NCBI RefSeq assembly: GCF_047229345.1
Contig: NZ_JBFTER010000004.1
Coordinates: 1 to 64,000, forward strand
Origin: Cellulomonas_A sp047229345
GTDB lineage: Bacteria; Actinomycetota; Actinomycetes; Actinomycetales; Cellulomonadaceae
Direction of reading: 5' to 3'
Length of the DNA: 64,000 nt
In this document: piece after piece, positions 34,163-42,694 of the stretch
How positions within the stretch are numbered: the first letter of the stretch is position 1
Layout: each line of letters opens with the position of its first letter
Notes under the pieces: model-generated
Told to the model about the DNA's origin: nothing
Databases searched by the model: none
Seen by the model: the letters and a program-made list of their open reading frames with translations, nothing else
Program-made: the position numbers and the translations under genes

Positions 34163-35800
34163 ATGGATCCCGCCCACGGTGGCGGCCCTGTCCCGGCGAC
34201 GGAGCCGCTGACTGACGACCGCCTGCAGGCGTTGATGGACGCGATCGTGTCGATGTCGAGCGAGATGGACATCGCAACCGTCCTGGACCGCCTGGTCGCG
34301 GTCGCGTGCCGGCTGACCGATGCTCGCTACGGTGCCCTCGGTGTGCTGGGAGAGCAGGGCGGCCTCGAGCAGTTCGTCACCCGCGGCATCGACCCGAGCA
34401 CCCGTCGGGCGATCGGTCCTCTGCCGCACGGCCGGGGTGTGCTCGGCCACATCATCACCGAGCCGAGGGCCCTGAGACTCCACGACCTCACCGAGCATCC
34501 CGCGGCGGTCGGCTTCCCTCCGCACCACCCACCGATGCGCACCTTTCTGGGTCTCCCGGTGCGGGCCCGCGGCGAGGTCTTCGGGAACCTCTACCTCACC
34601 GAGAAGACGGGGGAGTCCGGGGCCTCCGTCGACTTCACGCCCGAGGACGAGCAGGTCGTCGTCGCCCTCGCGGCGGCGGCGGGTGTCGCGATCGACCACG
34701 CGCGCACCTACCGGGTCGTGCGCGAGCACGAGCGGTGGCTCGAGGCGGCCGCCACCTGCACGCGGCTCGTGACCGCGACGGCAGGGGAGGACTGGACGAG
34801 CGATGTGCTCGCGTGCGTGCGTGAGGCGGCGCAGGCGGATGCAGCCGTCGTTGTTCGGCAGGACGGCGACTCTCCCGAGCACCTCGCCCGCACGGCGCTC
34901 CAGGCGGACCGACCGGTCCTGACGGAGTCTCCGGACGGCGCCGGGACCGGGCTCGACTGCCCGGCCTGGACCCTGGTGATCCCCCTGCTGAGCGTCGAGC
35001 GACGGATGGGCGCGGTCGTCGTCTCCTGGCGAAGGGAGGTCGGCGGGGTCGAACCGCAGCTCGACCTCGGGATGGTCGCCAGCTTCAGCGAGCAGCTCGC
35101 GCTCGCCCTCGACGTGACCGCCGCACAGCACGACCGGGCACGTCTCGCTGTGCTCGAGGAACGCGAGCGCATCGCGCGCGACCTGCACGACATGGTGATC
35201 CAGCGGCTGTTCGCCATCGGGCTCACGGTGCAGGGCGCCGCGCAGGACGCGGTGCGTGTCGACGTCGCGCAGCGCCTCGACGGTGCTGTGGACGAGCTCG
35301 ACGAGACGATCAAGGAGATCCGGTCCTCGATCTTCCGGCTCGGGTCACGTCCGCGTTCGGAGGCGTTCGGGTTCCGGCACCGGATCGACACCGAGGTGGT
35401 GCACGCCCGCGAGCTGCTGGGATTTCTCCCCGGGCTGCGCACCGAGGGGGTCACCGCGATCGTGCCGGCGGAGGTCGGTGAGGACGCGGTCGCCGTGGTG
35501 CGCGAGGCGTTGGCGAACACGGCGCGCCATGCCCGGGCGCGATCGGCTGTCGTCGAGGTGCAGGTCGGCCCGGAGCTTGTCGTCCGGGTGGCGGACGACG
35601 GCGTGGGCCTGCCGACGACCGTCGCCCGCACCAGCGGCCTGGCGAACCTCACCGACCGTGCGCGACGCCACGGCGGCGTCCTGACCCTCGAGCGAGGAGA
35701 CCGCGGCGGGACCGTCCTCACCTGGTCGGTGCCACTCGCCGGGCATGACGGCGGCGTCACGCTCGGCGAGGACGGACGTCACGCCGCCTCGACCTCGTGA
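34163..35800 (+). CDS. DevS/DosS-like sensor histidine kinase
   Basis: 545 residues. Two GAF domains (about 20-170 and 190-320) are followed by a HisKA_3 dimerisation helix with the phospho-His in RERIARDLHDMVIQRLF (near 345) and a HATPase domain with REALANTARHA and VADDGVGLP. FLGLPVRARGEVFGNLYLTEK in GAF-A is strongly like mycobacterial DevS/DosS, whose GAF-A binds heme and senses O2, NO or CO. Heme binding here is inferred. The probable partner is the DevR-like regulator at 36800-37453. Its 3' end overlaps the convergent Usp gene by 22 bp. Confidence 0.85.
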   Translation: MDPAHGGGPVPATEPLTDDRLQALMDAIVSMSSEMDIATVLDRLVAVACRLTDARYGALGVLGEQGGLEQFVTRGIDPSTRRAIGPLPHGRGVLGHIITEPRALRLHDLTEHPAAVGFPPHHPPMRTFLGLPVRARGEVFGNLYLTEKTGESGASVDFTPEDEQVVVALAAAAGVAIDHARTYRVVREHERWLEAAATCTRLVTATAGEDWTSDVLACVREAAQADAAVVVRQDGDSPEHLARTALQADRPVLTESPDGAGTGLDCPAWTLVIPLLSVERRMGAVVVSWRREVGGVEPQLDLGMVASFSEQLALALDVTAAQHDRARLAVLEERERIARDLHDMVIQRLFAIGLTVQGAAQDAVRVDVAQRLDGAVDELDETIKEIRSSIFRLGSRPRSEAFGFRHRIDTEVVHARELLGFLPGLRTEGVTAIVPAEVGEDAVAVVREALANTARHARARSAVVEVQVGPELVVRVADDGVGLPTTVARTSGLANLTDRARRHGGVLTLERGDRGGTVLTWSVPLAGHDGGVTLGEDGRHAASTS

Positions 35801-36666
35801 ACCACGAGCACCGACGTGGTCGCGGTCCGGACGGCGTCGCTGCTCACCGCCCCCAGCAGCATCCCCTGGAACGCGCCCAGGCCCCGGGAGCCGACCACGA
35901 GCAGCGGAGCACCGCGAGACGCCTCCACGAGCGCGTGCACGGGCTCGTCGTCCACGAGGCGCAGCCGGACCCCGAGCCCAGGGTGGGCGTCGCGCAGGCC
36001 GTCGGCCACCGTCGTGGCCGCCCGGTGCGCTGCGGCGTCCTCGTCGGCCGTCACCACGGGGTCACGGGTGAGGCCCCCGGTGCCGTAGGGATCGGGGTAG
36101 GTCGGACGGGCGTGGACCACGACGAGCTCGACGTCGCGCAGCTCCGCCTCGCGGGCGGCGACACGCGCTGCAGCCACGGACGTCGCCGAGCCGTCGACCC
36201 CGACGACCACGGGCGCGTCGTTCGCGAGGGGATGGTCGGGGTCGGAGCGCACGACAGCCACCGGGCACCGCGCGTGCGCGGCCAGGTGTGCACTCACCCG
36301 GCCGATGTGCCGGCGGACGGAATGACCCCGTGCGCCGAGGACCAGGAGCTGCGCGTCCTTGCTCAGGGTGCGCAGCTGCGGCACCTCGGCGCCGTGCAGG
36401 AGCGCCGTCTCGATCGTGAGCCGGGGGTGCCGTGCGGACTCGCGCTCGCAGCGGTCCTCGAGATACTCCTTCGCCTCGGTGTCGAAGCTGAGGTCCTCGA
36501 AGATCGGGTACCAGCTCCACTGCGAGATCTCGCGCGGCTCCTGGAAGGCGCGCGCCAGGGTGACGCGGGCACCGCGGCGCTCCGCCTCGGCGAGCCCCCA
36601 CTGCAGCGTCTGCTCGCTGTGCGGCGAGCCGTCCAGCGCGATGACGAGCGGGCCGTCGGTACGCAT
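35779..36666 (-). CDS. Tandem universal stress protein
   Basis: 295 residues with two UspA domains (about 5-145 and 152-295). Each has the ATP-loop region: VLGARGHSVRRHIG in the first and VVGSRGLGAFQGMLLG in the second. DGSPHSEQTLQWGL and DGSATSVAAARVAA start the domains. Such proteins bind ATP and are strongly induced in DevR dormancy regulons of mycobacteria. Its place between the DevS-like kinase and DevR-like regulator supports the same link here. Confidence 0.88.
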   Translation of the reverse strand: MRTDGPLVIALDGSPHSEQTLQWGLAEAERRGARVTLARAFQEPREISQWSWYPIFEDLSFDTEAKEYLEDRCERESARHPRLTIETALLHGAEVPQLRTLSKDAQLLVLGARGHSVRRHIGRVSAHLAAHARCPVAVVRSDPDHPLANDAPVVVGVDGSATSVAAARVAAREAELRDVELVVVHARPTYPDPYGTGGLTRDPVVTADEDAAAHRAATTVADGLRDAHPGLGVRLRLVDDEPVHALVEASRGAPLLVVGSRGLGAFQGMLLGAVSSDAVRTATTSVLVVHEVEAA

Positions 36667-36799
36667 GACTACCTCCAGGAACGCGGTCGGGACGAGCGGA
36701 CAGGTCCACGATGGTCACGGGCGCGGTGCGGTGTCTCGGGTCTTCCGACCCTGCTGCGACACGGCGCCCTCGGCAGCGGACGACACAGGGGAGGCACGC

Positions 36800-37453
36800 G
36801 TGATCCAGGTCTTCGTGCTCGACGATCACGAGATCGTCCGTCAGGGACTGCTCCGGCTCGTCGACTCCCAGCCGGACATGCAGGTCGTCGGTGAGGCCAA
36901 GACCGCGGCCGAGGCCCTCGTGCGCGTGCCGTTGCTCCCCGTCGACGTCGCGGTTCTCGACGTGCGGCTACCCGACGGCAACGGGATCGAGGTGTGCCGC
37001 GAGCTGCGCGCGCAGGATCCGGCGCTCGGGTGCCTCATGCTCACCTCGTTCGCGGACGACGAGGCGCTGCTCGCGGCGGTCACGGCAGGTGCAGCCGGAT
37101 ACGTCCTGAAGGAGATCCGCGGCACAGCGATCGTCGACGCCATCCGCTCGGTCGCACAGGGGAGGACCTTGATCGATGCCGCGACCCGACGTCACGCCGT
37201 CGAGCGACTCCACGCCGAGCAGCGGCACGACGCCCGGCTCGAGCGCCTCAGCGCTCAGGAACGCGCCACGCTCGAGCTGGTGGGTCACGGACTCACGAAC
37301 CGGCAGATCGCCCATCAGATGGGGCTCGCGGAGAAGACCGTGAAGAACTACGTCTCGAGCATCCTCGCGAAGATCGAGGTGCAGGGCCGGACGCAGGCGG
37401 CGCTGTACATCGTCGAGGAGCACCGGGCGCACCCGGGGGCTCCTGAAGCGTGA
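36800..37453 (+). CDS. DevR/DosR-like NarL-family response regulator
   Basis: 217 residues from GTG 36800 with GGGGAGG upstream. Receiver: DDHEIVRQGL, phospho-Asp in VAVLDVRLPDG, lysine in GYVLKEIRG. Output: LuxR-type HTH, LSAQERATLELVGHGLTNRQIAHQMGLAEKTVKNYVSSILAK in successive parts, nearly the DevR recognition helix (AEKTVKNYVS). It probably activates hypoxia or NO genes such as the Usp and alcohol dehydrogenase beside it. No clear copy of the mycobacterial Dev box was found by eye. Confidence 0.87.
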   Translation: MIQVFVLDDHEIVRQGLLRLVDSQPDMQVVGEAKTAAEALVRVPLLPVDVAVLDVRLPDGNGIEVCRELRAQDPALGCLMLTSFADDEALLAAVTAGAAGYVLKEIRGTAIVDAIRSVAQGRTLIDAATRRHAVERLHAEQRHDARLERLSAQERATLELVGHGLTNRQIAHQMGLAEKTVKNYVSSILAKIEVQGRTQAALYIVEEHRAHPGAPEA

Positions 37454-37493
37454 GCCACGCCCGCACCAGCTCCAGGCCGGTGCGGGCGTGGCT
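37453..37493. terminator. Bidirectional terminator
   Basis: A perfect 15-bp stem (AGCCACGCCCGCACC / GGTGCGGGCGTGGCT) with an 11-nt loop lies directly at the stop codon of the DevR-like gene and before the convergent flavodoxin gene. Confidence 0.8.
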
Positions 37494-37506
37494 CCTGCAC
37501 GCCGCG

Positions 37507-38049
37507 TCAGGCACCAACCGCGCGACGGCGGTGAGGGTCGGACGCGGCGCGCCCGAGGTCCGTGCCCCATGCGGTCGCCCGCGCCACCTCGCCGTGGCGG
37601 AGCGGACCGGTGGTCCCGTCGACCCAGAAGCTCTCCGGGGGAAGGGGCGTCGTCAAGCCCCGGCCCTTGAGCCGCCGGTGCGCCGCGCGGGCCGCAGATC
37701 CTGGCAGGTGCGGGTGGGCGACCCGGGTGTCGAAGGCCGCGCCGACGACGTCCGCACCACCCGTGTCGAGCGCTGCGAGCCACTCGCGCACACCGGTCTC
37801 CACCTGGGGCGAGTCCTCCTGCGTGCCCGCCTGACGGTGCGCGTCCGCCCGGGTGCTGGGCCGGCTCAGGCTGAACGCGTGGGTCGGCGCACCGACGACG
37901 AGCAGGTCCGTCCCGGGACACAGCTGTCTCGGCGCCTCGGCGACGTCGACCACGTCGACATCCGCAACGGCCGACAGGCCACGCGCCACGGCGCGGCCCA
38001 CCTCACGGGTGTTGCCGAACATCGACTCGACCACCACGAGCGCGTACAT
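37507..38049 (-). CDS. Flavodoxin family protein
   Basis: 180 residues from ATG 38049. The FMN phosphate loop is in VVVESMFGNTREVGRAVARGL at the N-terminus. VGAPTHAFSLSRPSTRA forms the second flavin loop. The ending (HGEVARATAWGTDLG) is shared with many actinobacterial flavodoxins of this size. It would bind FMN and carry single electrons, probably in stress metabolism. It is followed upstream by a small protein gene on the same strand, four bp apart. Confidence 0.85.
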   Translation of the reverse strand: MYALVVVESMFGNTREVGRAVARGLSAVADVDVVDVAEAPRQLCPGTDLLVVGAPTHAFSLSRPSTRADAHRQAGTQEDSPQVETGVREWLAALDTGGADVVGAAFDTRVAHPHLPGSAARAAHRRLKGRGLTTPLPPESFWVDGTTGPLRHGEVARATAWGTDLGRAASDPHRRRAVGA

Positions 38050-38053
38050 GTCC

Positions 38054-38374
38054 CTACCTCCGGTTCTGCTCCGACGGATCGTGCGACGGTGCGGCGGCGG
38101 CACGACGTGCGCCGCGGCCTGGCGGGCTCGTCCGGCACCGCGTCGTCGCTCGGCTGCGGCGCTGGGCGTGGACGTCCCCGACCACGCGGACCTGGACGGG
38201 AACGCCGTCGACCGCGTCGGGCACGTCGGGGCGCTCTCGCTCGGAGCGCACGACCACCAGAACGCCCCATCCGTCGTCGCGGCGCGCGAGCCCGACGCCG
38301 CACGCTGAGCCTCTTCTCGCCAGCTCGGCGCGCAGACGTCTCTTGACGATCCGTGCAGCTTCGATGTCCGACAT
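38054..38374 (-). CDS. Small conserved-looking hypothetical protein
   Basis: 106 residues from ATG 38374. The first 70 residues (MSDIEAARIVKRRLRAEL, then a glycine-rich strand and VDGVPVQVRVVGDVHAQ) look like a compact alpha/beta domain with good codon bias. The last 35 residues are Arg/Ser-rich and may be out of the original frame, so the C-terminus might be altered. It probably shares an mRNA with the flavodoxin gene 4 bp downstream. Confidence 0.5.
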   Translation of the reverse strand: MSDIEAARIVKRRLRAELARRGSACGVGLARRDDGWGVLVVVRSERERPDVPDAVDGVPVQVRVVGDVHAQRRSRATTRCRTSPPGRGARRAAAAPSHDPSEQNRR

Positions 38375-38633
38375 GACCAGCACCTCCCAGGACGACGCCC
38401 TCGTCCCATGACATCCCGAGCGCGCAACGCGGGGCAGAGTCGAACGTCCTGCTTCCCCGCGTGGCGCACCGTCGCCGTGTGCCCGCAGGCGGCAGGGGTG
38501 CTCGACCGATCCGCTCAGGTCCGCGCGTCCCTGTCAGAGCGAGCCGGGGTGCTGATGAGCCCAGTTCGCAGGACCGGGGCCAGCCCGACAGAGGCCTACG
38601 ACCCGGTCTCGTCGCGCAGGACCTCGGCCCGCG

Positions 38634-38983
38634 TCACGGTGCGACGGTCGCGGTCCCGACGGACAGCGGCACGATATGAGTAGAGCTGCGCCGCGCCAGC
38701 CGCCGGAGACGCCGCCAGACGAGCACGGCGAAGACCGACCAGGGTACGAGTGAGGCGAGCGCGAACGTGGGAGCACGGCGTAGAAGTCCTCTACCGTGAC
38801 CGGCGGCGGCCAGGCGACGTAGATCCCGATCTGGACGACGATCATCGCGACGCCGGCGAGCGCAGCCCACGCCCCCAGGGTCACGACGCCGCGCCACCTC
38901 GCAATGTCGCCCGGGACGTCGGCCATCGCCCAGCGAGCCGGCGCGCCGCTCGGCTCCCAGTCGCGCGCGCCGTCGTCGACCAC
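38634..38983 (-). pseudogene. Frameshifted small membrane-protein gene
   Basis: From GTG 38983 the frame reads WRGVVTLGAWAALAGVAMIV then VQIGIYVAWPPPVTVEDFYAVL, the start of a multi-helix membrane protein. One base further in another frame, coding continues as FALASLVPWSVFAVLVWRRL and runs to the stop at 38634. A single-base shift near 38770-38780, probably with an internal deletion, breaks the gene. Family not identified. Confidence 0.6.
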
Positions 38984-39215
38984 GGCGCATCACCGCCCGG
39001 CTGTCTCGGCAGTCCGCTGAGACGAGCGCGGCTCGGCGCCCCCGACCGTCGTCGCAGGGGTCAGACCCACAGCGGTCAGCCGGCACTGGCGCCGTCCTGA
39101 GCTCCAGCTCCCACGGCCTGATGCTGCTGGCGAGCTGGGACGCCACCGACCCGACATCCGCCACGTCCCCGGCGCGGAGTCGCCGGAGCTGCCGGACGCG
39201 GAGTGATCGCCGGCG

Positions 39216-40028
39216 TCAGCCGGGACGTCGCACTCCGACGGAGTCCGCGCCACGACCCTGCATCGTGCGCACGGTCTGGACGTACGGTGAGTCCGTCGCG
39301 TCGCCGTAGGCGAAGACGACCTCAGCGAACCCTGCACCCAGCGACGGCTGCAGGTAGAAGACGTTGCCCCGTCTCACGGCGAACGTGTCGCCACCCGTCT
39401 CGGTCCACCGTCCGACGACCACGATGTCGCTCGGTTCACCGTAGGAGACGACGCGGTCCGCGACGCCGGTGGTGTTCGATTCGCGGAGGTAGAACGTGCT
39501 GCCGCGACGGACGGCGAGCGTGTCGACCCCGTCGCCGTCCCAGTCCCCGACGAGGACCACATCGCCCGGGTCGCCGTACGAGAACACCGACTGCGCGACG
39601 CCGCCGTACGCGTTCGTCAGGTAGAACCAGGAGCCGCGCCGGACCATCGGGGTGTCGTAGAAGTCGCCGTCCCAGTCCCCGAAGAGCACGACGTCGTCCG
39701 GGTTCCCGTAGCTGAAGTCGTTCACGCCGGGGTGGCTGAAGGTCGCGCCGTGCCGCACCACCAGCTCGTCGCTCCGCTCGCCTCGGAGGATGGCGTGCGG
39801 GCCGGTGTAGACGTCGGCGACGTACACCCGGCCCGTACGGTCACCGGCACGTGGCGCGAACGCGGGCCACCCGGTGCCCGTCGCCGGGTCGCGGGTCAGG
39901 TAGACGTCGCTGGCGCTACCGACGTCGCCTCCCTTCGCCACAGCGGTGGACGCACCCCCGACCACGCACGCGAGCACGGTCGCGAACGACGCGCCGCAGA
40001 CGATCCATGTCCGACATCGGTCCTGCAT
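39216..40028 (-). CDS. Secreted beta-repeat protein
   Basis: 270 residues. A signal peptide (residues 1-31, ending STAVA-K) is followed by a degenerate first unit and then about 3.5 tandem repeats of 45-48 residues, each reading (F/V)SYG(N/D/E)PxDVVLVGDWDGD..DTxxVRRGxxFYL. The DWDGDGxD core resembles FG-GAP/VCBS-type calcium loops of beta-propeller proteins. The last repeat is cut short. Likely exported to the cell surface or medium; binding partner unknown. Such repeat modules are common in Cellulomonadaceae surface proteins. Confidence 0.75.
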   Translation of the reverse strand: MQDRCRTWIVCGASFATVLACVVGGASTAVAKGGDVGSASDVYLTRDPATGTGWPAFAPRAGDRTGRVYVADVYTGPHAILRGERSDELVVRHGATFSHPGVNDFSYGNPDDVVLFGDWDGDFYDTPMVRRGSWFYLTNAYGGVAQSVFSYGDPGDVVLVGDWDGDGVDTLAVRRGSTFYLRESNTTGVADRVVSYGEPSDIVVVGRWTETGGDTFAVRRGNVFYLQPSLGAGFAEVVFAYGDATDSPYVQTVRTMQGRGADSVGVRRPG

Positions 40029-40302
40029 GGCACCCAGCCCCTCTCGGCGAGCCCGTGCCGACTGCTGCGCACCGCGCAGCGCGCACGGTCGTGACGTGTG
40101 ACCGCGCGGCTGCGCGCCATCGTCCCCACCAGCGTGCGGCTCGACCCCAGCACGTGACAGGGCCGAAGTGCCTCGAGCGAGGGAGGAGCCGGCACGACCG
40201 ACGTCTGGCGCGGAAGAGGACGGTGCGACGTTCAGGACGCCAACCTCGTCTTCGACCCTGGGACTGCGGGGACCCAGGCGTGAATGCCGCTGGGCGTCCT
40301 CA

Positions 40303-40455
40303 TCAGTCGGGGACGGGCATGCCGTGCTGCTCGAGGGTGAGGGAGCTGGGGTCGATCGAGCCGCTGATGCCGGTGTCGAGAGCGTCGACGGAGGCGACCT
40401 CGGTGCTGGTCAGCGTGAAGTCGAGGATGTCGACGTTCTCGGCGATGCGTTCCTG
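40303..40455 (-). pseudogene. C-terminal fragment of an aldo/keto reductase
   Basis: About 50 codons ending at the stop at 40303 read RIAENVDILDFTLTSTEVAS then VDALDTGISG, the last helices of aldo/keto reductases (family pattern: RI.EN..vFDF.Lt..e...i..ld). The N-terminal 220 residues are missing; upstream sequence is unrelated and on the other strand codes for another fragment. Confidence 0.6.
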
Positions 40456-40483
40456 CTGCGGCGGGCGCTGCTCCTGGGCAGCC

Positions 40484-40735
40484 CCCCCGGACCTGCGAGT
40501 CGTCCTGCGCGCCGGCTCGCCCGACGACCAGCGACTCGTCGACGCGATCGCGGCCCGCGGCCTGAGCGCGGACGTCGTCGAGCTGGACGAGCACGACGCC
40601 GAACATCTCAGCCACAGCCTGGGAGACCATCGCGCCGTCCCGCCGAAGGTCGTCCTGAACAACGGTGAGGTGCTGCACGCCCCGAGCAACGCCGAGCTCG
40701 ACGCAGCCCTCCTCAGAGCAGACCCGCGTCGTTGA
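40484..40735 (+). pseudogene. Thioredoxin-fold/glutaredoxin-like fragment
   Basis: About 83 codons reading DLRVVLRAGSPDDQRLVDAI, then VPPKVVLNNGEVLHAPSNAEL, with the cis-proline and C-terminal helix of a thioredoxin fold. The redox CxxC start is absent and there is no good start codon. The fragment begins where the aldo/keto-reductase remnant ends, which suggests a recombination junction near 40456-40484. An ATG at 40445 would add a Cys-rich N-terminus but overlaps the other remnant. Confidence 0.4.
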
Positions 40736-40815
40736 CCACCGGCGGTTCTGGTCGAACGACTGGCGACGATGGCTGGAGTCGGTGATCGTCCGTACGACAG
40801 CACCTGGCGCTGGGT

Positions 40816-41179
40816 GTGCCGTTGCTGGCGCTCATGACGGCGATCGCCGATCACGCGGCGTTCAACCTGCAGGGTCAGGGAGCGCACAACCTCGGTGCGA
40901 ACGGGACGCCGCTGTGGCTGGATCCCACCACGTCGCTCGTGCCGTGGTGGGTGCGGGTGCAGTGGTCCTGGCTGGGCAGCAGTTCCGCGGATGCTCCGCA
41001 AGCACAACCCGAACCGCGCCGATCTGGTCGTGGCGCCGACGGACGGAAACGCCGCCAAGCTGCCCGCCGGGACCAGTGGGTGCGCCGCTCGAGGGGACAT
41101 GGTGCTCGTCGTCCTCACGCAGGACAGCCCGATTCCTGACGGGCTGGTCGAGTACCCTCGCGGCGCCGGAGACTCCTAG
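40816..41179 (+). pseudogene. Frameshifted gene, possibly PrsW-like
   Basis: The first frame (from GTG 40816) reads LLALMTAIADHAAFNLQGQG and then WWVRVQWSWLG. After about 40975 coding character moves to another frame, reading LRKHNPNRADLVVAPTDGNA and GDMVLVVLTQDSPIPDGLVE up to the stop at 41179. The HAAFN stretch recalls PrsW-type membrane proteases but this is weak. A single shift near 40985 would explain it. Confidence 0.4.
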
Positions 41180-41220
41180 ATCCGTGAGCTTGCGCCGTAC
41201 GTATCGCGGGGAGTGAGGTC

Positions 41221-41760
41221 GTGAGGGACGAGGTGCTCTACACCACGCGCTACAACCTCGCGACGCGCCGACCTGCTCGCGACCACGCGTGGGTACCGCC
41301 GCACGAGGCGGAACGGCTGGTGCGGGCCGGCGAGGGTATCGAGGTGGTCGACGCGTCCCGACGCGACACCGACGGTGCAGTGAAGCCGCTGTGGCTCGTC
41401 GGCCTCGCTGCGTCGGGCGCGATCCGGGTGCAGCTGCTCAGCCCGTCCGGATCGGTCGTGCGGGTCTCGGACTACGAGGTCGTCGACGGCCGTCTGTGGC
41501 GTTCGTCCTCGAGCGACTACGACTACGCCGACGACTCCGGGCGCCACCGGCTCGCCGAGGCGCAGCTCACCGTGCGGACCACCCGCGCGCCAGACGGAAC
41601 CGGCACGCTGTCGATCAACGATGGTGCGTCTGCTCCGACGCACGTCACGAGCTTCGCCGACATCCCCACGGAAGGCGGATGGCTCGACATCCCGGCCTTC
41701 GGCGACTGGGGACCGGTCGTGAACGCGACCCGGGGTGCGACGCCCGGCGTGCCTTCCTGA
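41221..41760 (+). CDS. Hypothetical protein
   Basis: 179 residues from GTG 41221 with GGGGAG about 6 nt upstream. Codon bias is strongly that of a real gene. No signal peptide or membrane helix is seen. The N-terminus VRDEVLYTTRYNL and a middle beta-rich part with many Ser/Asp (RSSSSDYDYADDSGRHRL) give no recognisable family. The C-terminus ends PAFGDWGPVVNATRG. It is one of the few intact frames in the debris region. Confidence 0.6.
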   Translation: MRDEVLYTTRYNLATRRPARDHAWVPPHEAERLVRAGEGIEVVDASRRDTDGAVKPLWLVGLAASGAIRVQLLSPSGSVVRVSDYEVVDGRLWRSSSSDYDYADDSGRHRLAEAQLTVRTTRAPDGTGTLSINDGASAPTHVTSFADIPTEGGWLDIPAFGDWGPVVNATRGATPGVPS

Positions 41761-42366
41761 GCCGCCGACCGCACCGCGCCAGAGATCTCACTCGTCGACC
41801 ATCGAACGCTCGTGCGCACTCTTGCCCGTGAGGTCGAGGATGAAGCCATGAGCACTGACCCGTCGTTCCACGACGTGCCTTTCGACGAGCTGGAGCCCGA
41901 GCGGCTCGTCCCGACACTGCTCGGGCTCGGGCTCGCGCTGCAGCCCCAGCTCGACGCGCGCGATGACGTGCGGGGGACAGGTCTGCAGGCTCCGGCGGAG
42001 TAAGCGCTTCGAGCCGTTTCGTCGTGAGGATTGCGGCCACGCCGGGGAGCGAGCACCTCGACGACGAGCGCGGCCACCCGTACTGCTCTTGTCGAGGTCG
42101 GCTCGGGCCGGATCGTTCAGACTGAGGCGGACGGTGCGCCCGTCGCACGCCTCGTGCGTCGGACTTCTGCCCTGCACGACGTCGAGCAGGAGCCGGCGCC
42201 CGGCCGCATGCACGGGACCGTCGGCGGGCGCGCACCTGGAGGGTGGCGACGCCGCTGAGGACCGCCGACGGCGCAGGGCGCCGCCCGATCCGGCCTTCCG
42301 GTGGCCAGGAGCACACGCCGGGCGAACGACGTGTGCAGGGTTTCCGTCCCGCGCCGACCCTGCGCG
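41761..42366. other. Region without a recognised gene
   Basis: 606 bp with several short open frames. A plus-strand frame 41848-42003 (50 codons, FHDVPFDELEPERLVPTLLG) has reasonable third-position bias and might be a remnant. Nothing else could be assigned on either strand. Consistent with the gene decay seen upstream. Confidence 0.35.
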
Positions 42367-42636
42367 TCAGGCGAGGGAGAGGAAGAGCTTCTCGAGCTTG
42401 GCGACGTCGAGGGTGGCCTGCTCGGTCTCGGTGCCGGGGGTCATGCACTGCTTCATGCCGGAGGCGATGATCGCGAAGCCGGCGCGGTCGAGGGCGCGGG
42501 AGACGGCGGAGAGCTGGGTGACGACGTCCTCGCAGTCGCGTCCTTCGTCGAGCATGCGGATGACGCCGGCGAGCTGGCCCTGGGCGCGCTTGAGGCGGTT
42601 GGTGACCTTGCTCATCTCGTTGGGGTCGAGCTCCAT
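42367..42636 (-). CDS. cstR: CsoR-family persulfide sensor, CstR type
   Basis: 89 residues, four-helix CsoR/RcnR fold (MSKVTNRLKRAQGQLAGVIRM). Cysteines C35 (GRDCEDV) and C64 (GMKQCM) match the two-cysteine pair of CstR. The histidine that copper-sensing CsoR has four residues before the second cysteine is Gly60 here, so copper binding is unlikely. CstR proteins form interprotein sulfide bridges on exposure to persulfides and derepress sulfide-detoxification genes. The upstream genes, two rhodanese-domain proteins and a CoA-disulfide-reductase-like enzyme, fit exactly. Symbol from this reasoning. Confidence 0.82.
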   Translation of the reverse strand: MELDPNEMSKVTNRLKRAQGQLAGVIRMLDEGRDCEDVVTQLSAVSRALDRAGFAIIASGMKQCMTPGTETEQATLDVAKLEKLFLSLA

Positions 42637-42670
42637 GGCCGTGCTCCTTGTCTCGGGGGTGGCGTGACGA

Positions 42671-42684
42671 TACCCCGGTGGGTA
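42671..42684. promoter_or_regulatory. CstR operator candidate upstream of cstR
   Basis: TACCC-CGGT-GGGTA lies between the CxxC mini-protein gene and cstR. It shares TACCC/GGGTA arms with the stronger palindrome at 45044-45059, suggesting autoregulation of cstR. Confidence 0.6.
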
Positions 42685-42694
42685 CCGGGAGGTG

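Noticed and set aside
36670..36800. DevR-type 20-bp Dev box upstream of the regulator gene
   Set aside because: No sequence matching the GGGACT/AGTCCC palindrome was found by eye.
42367..42636. Copper-sensing CsoR
   Set aside because: The His ligand four residues before the second Cys is Gly, and neighbours are sulfur-transfer enzymes rather than copper exporters.
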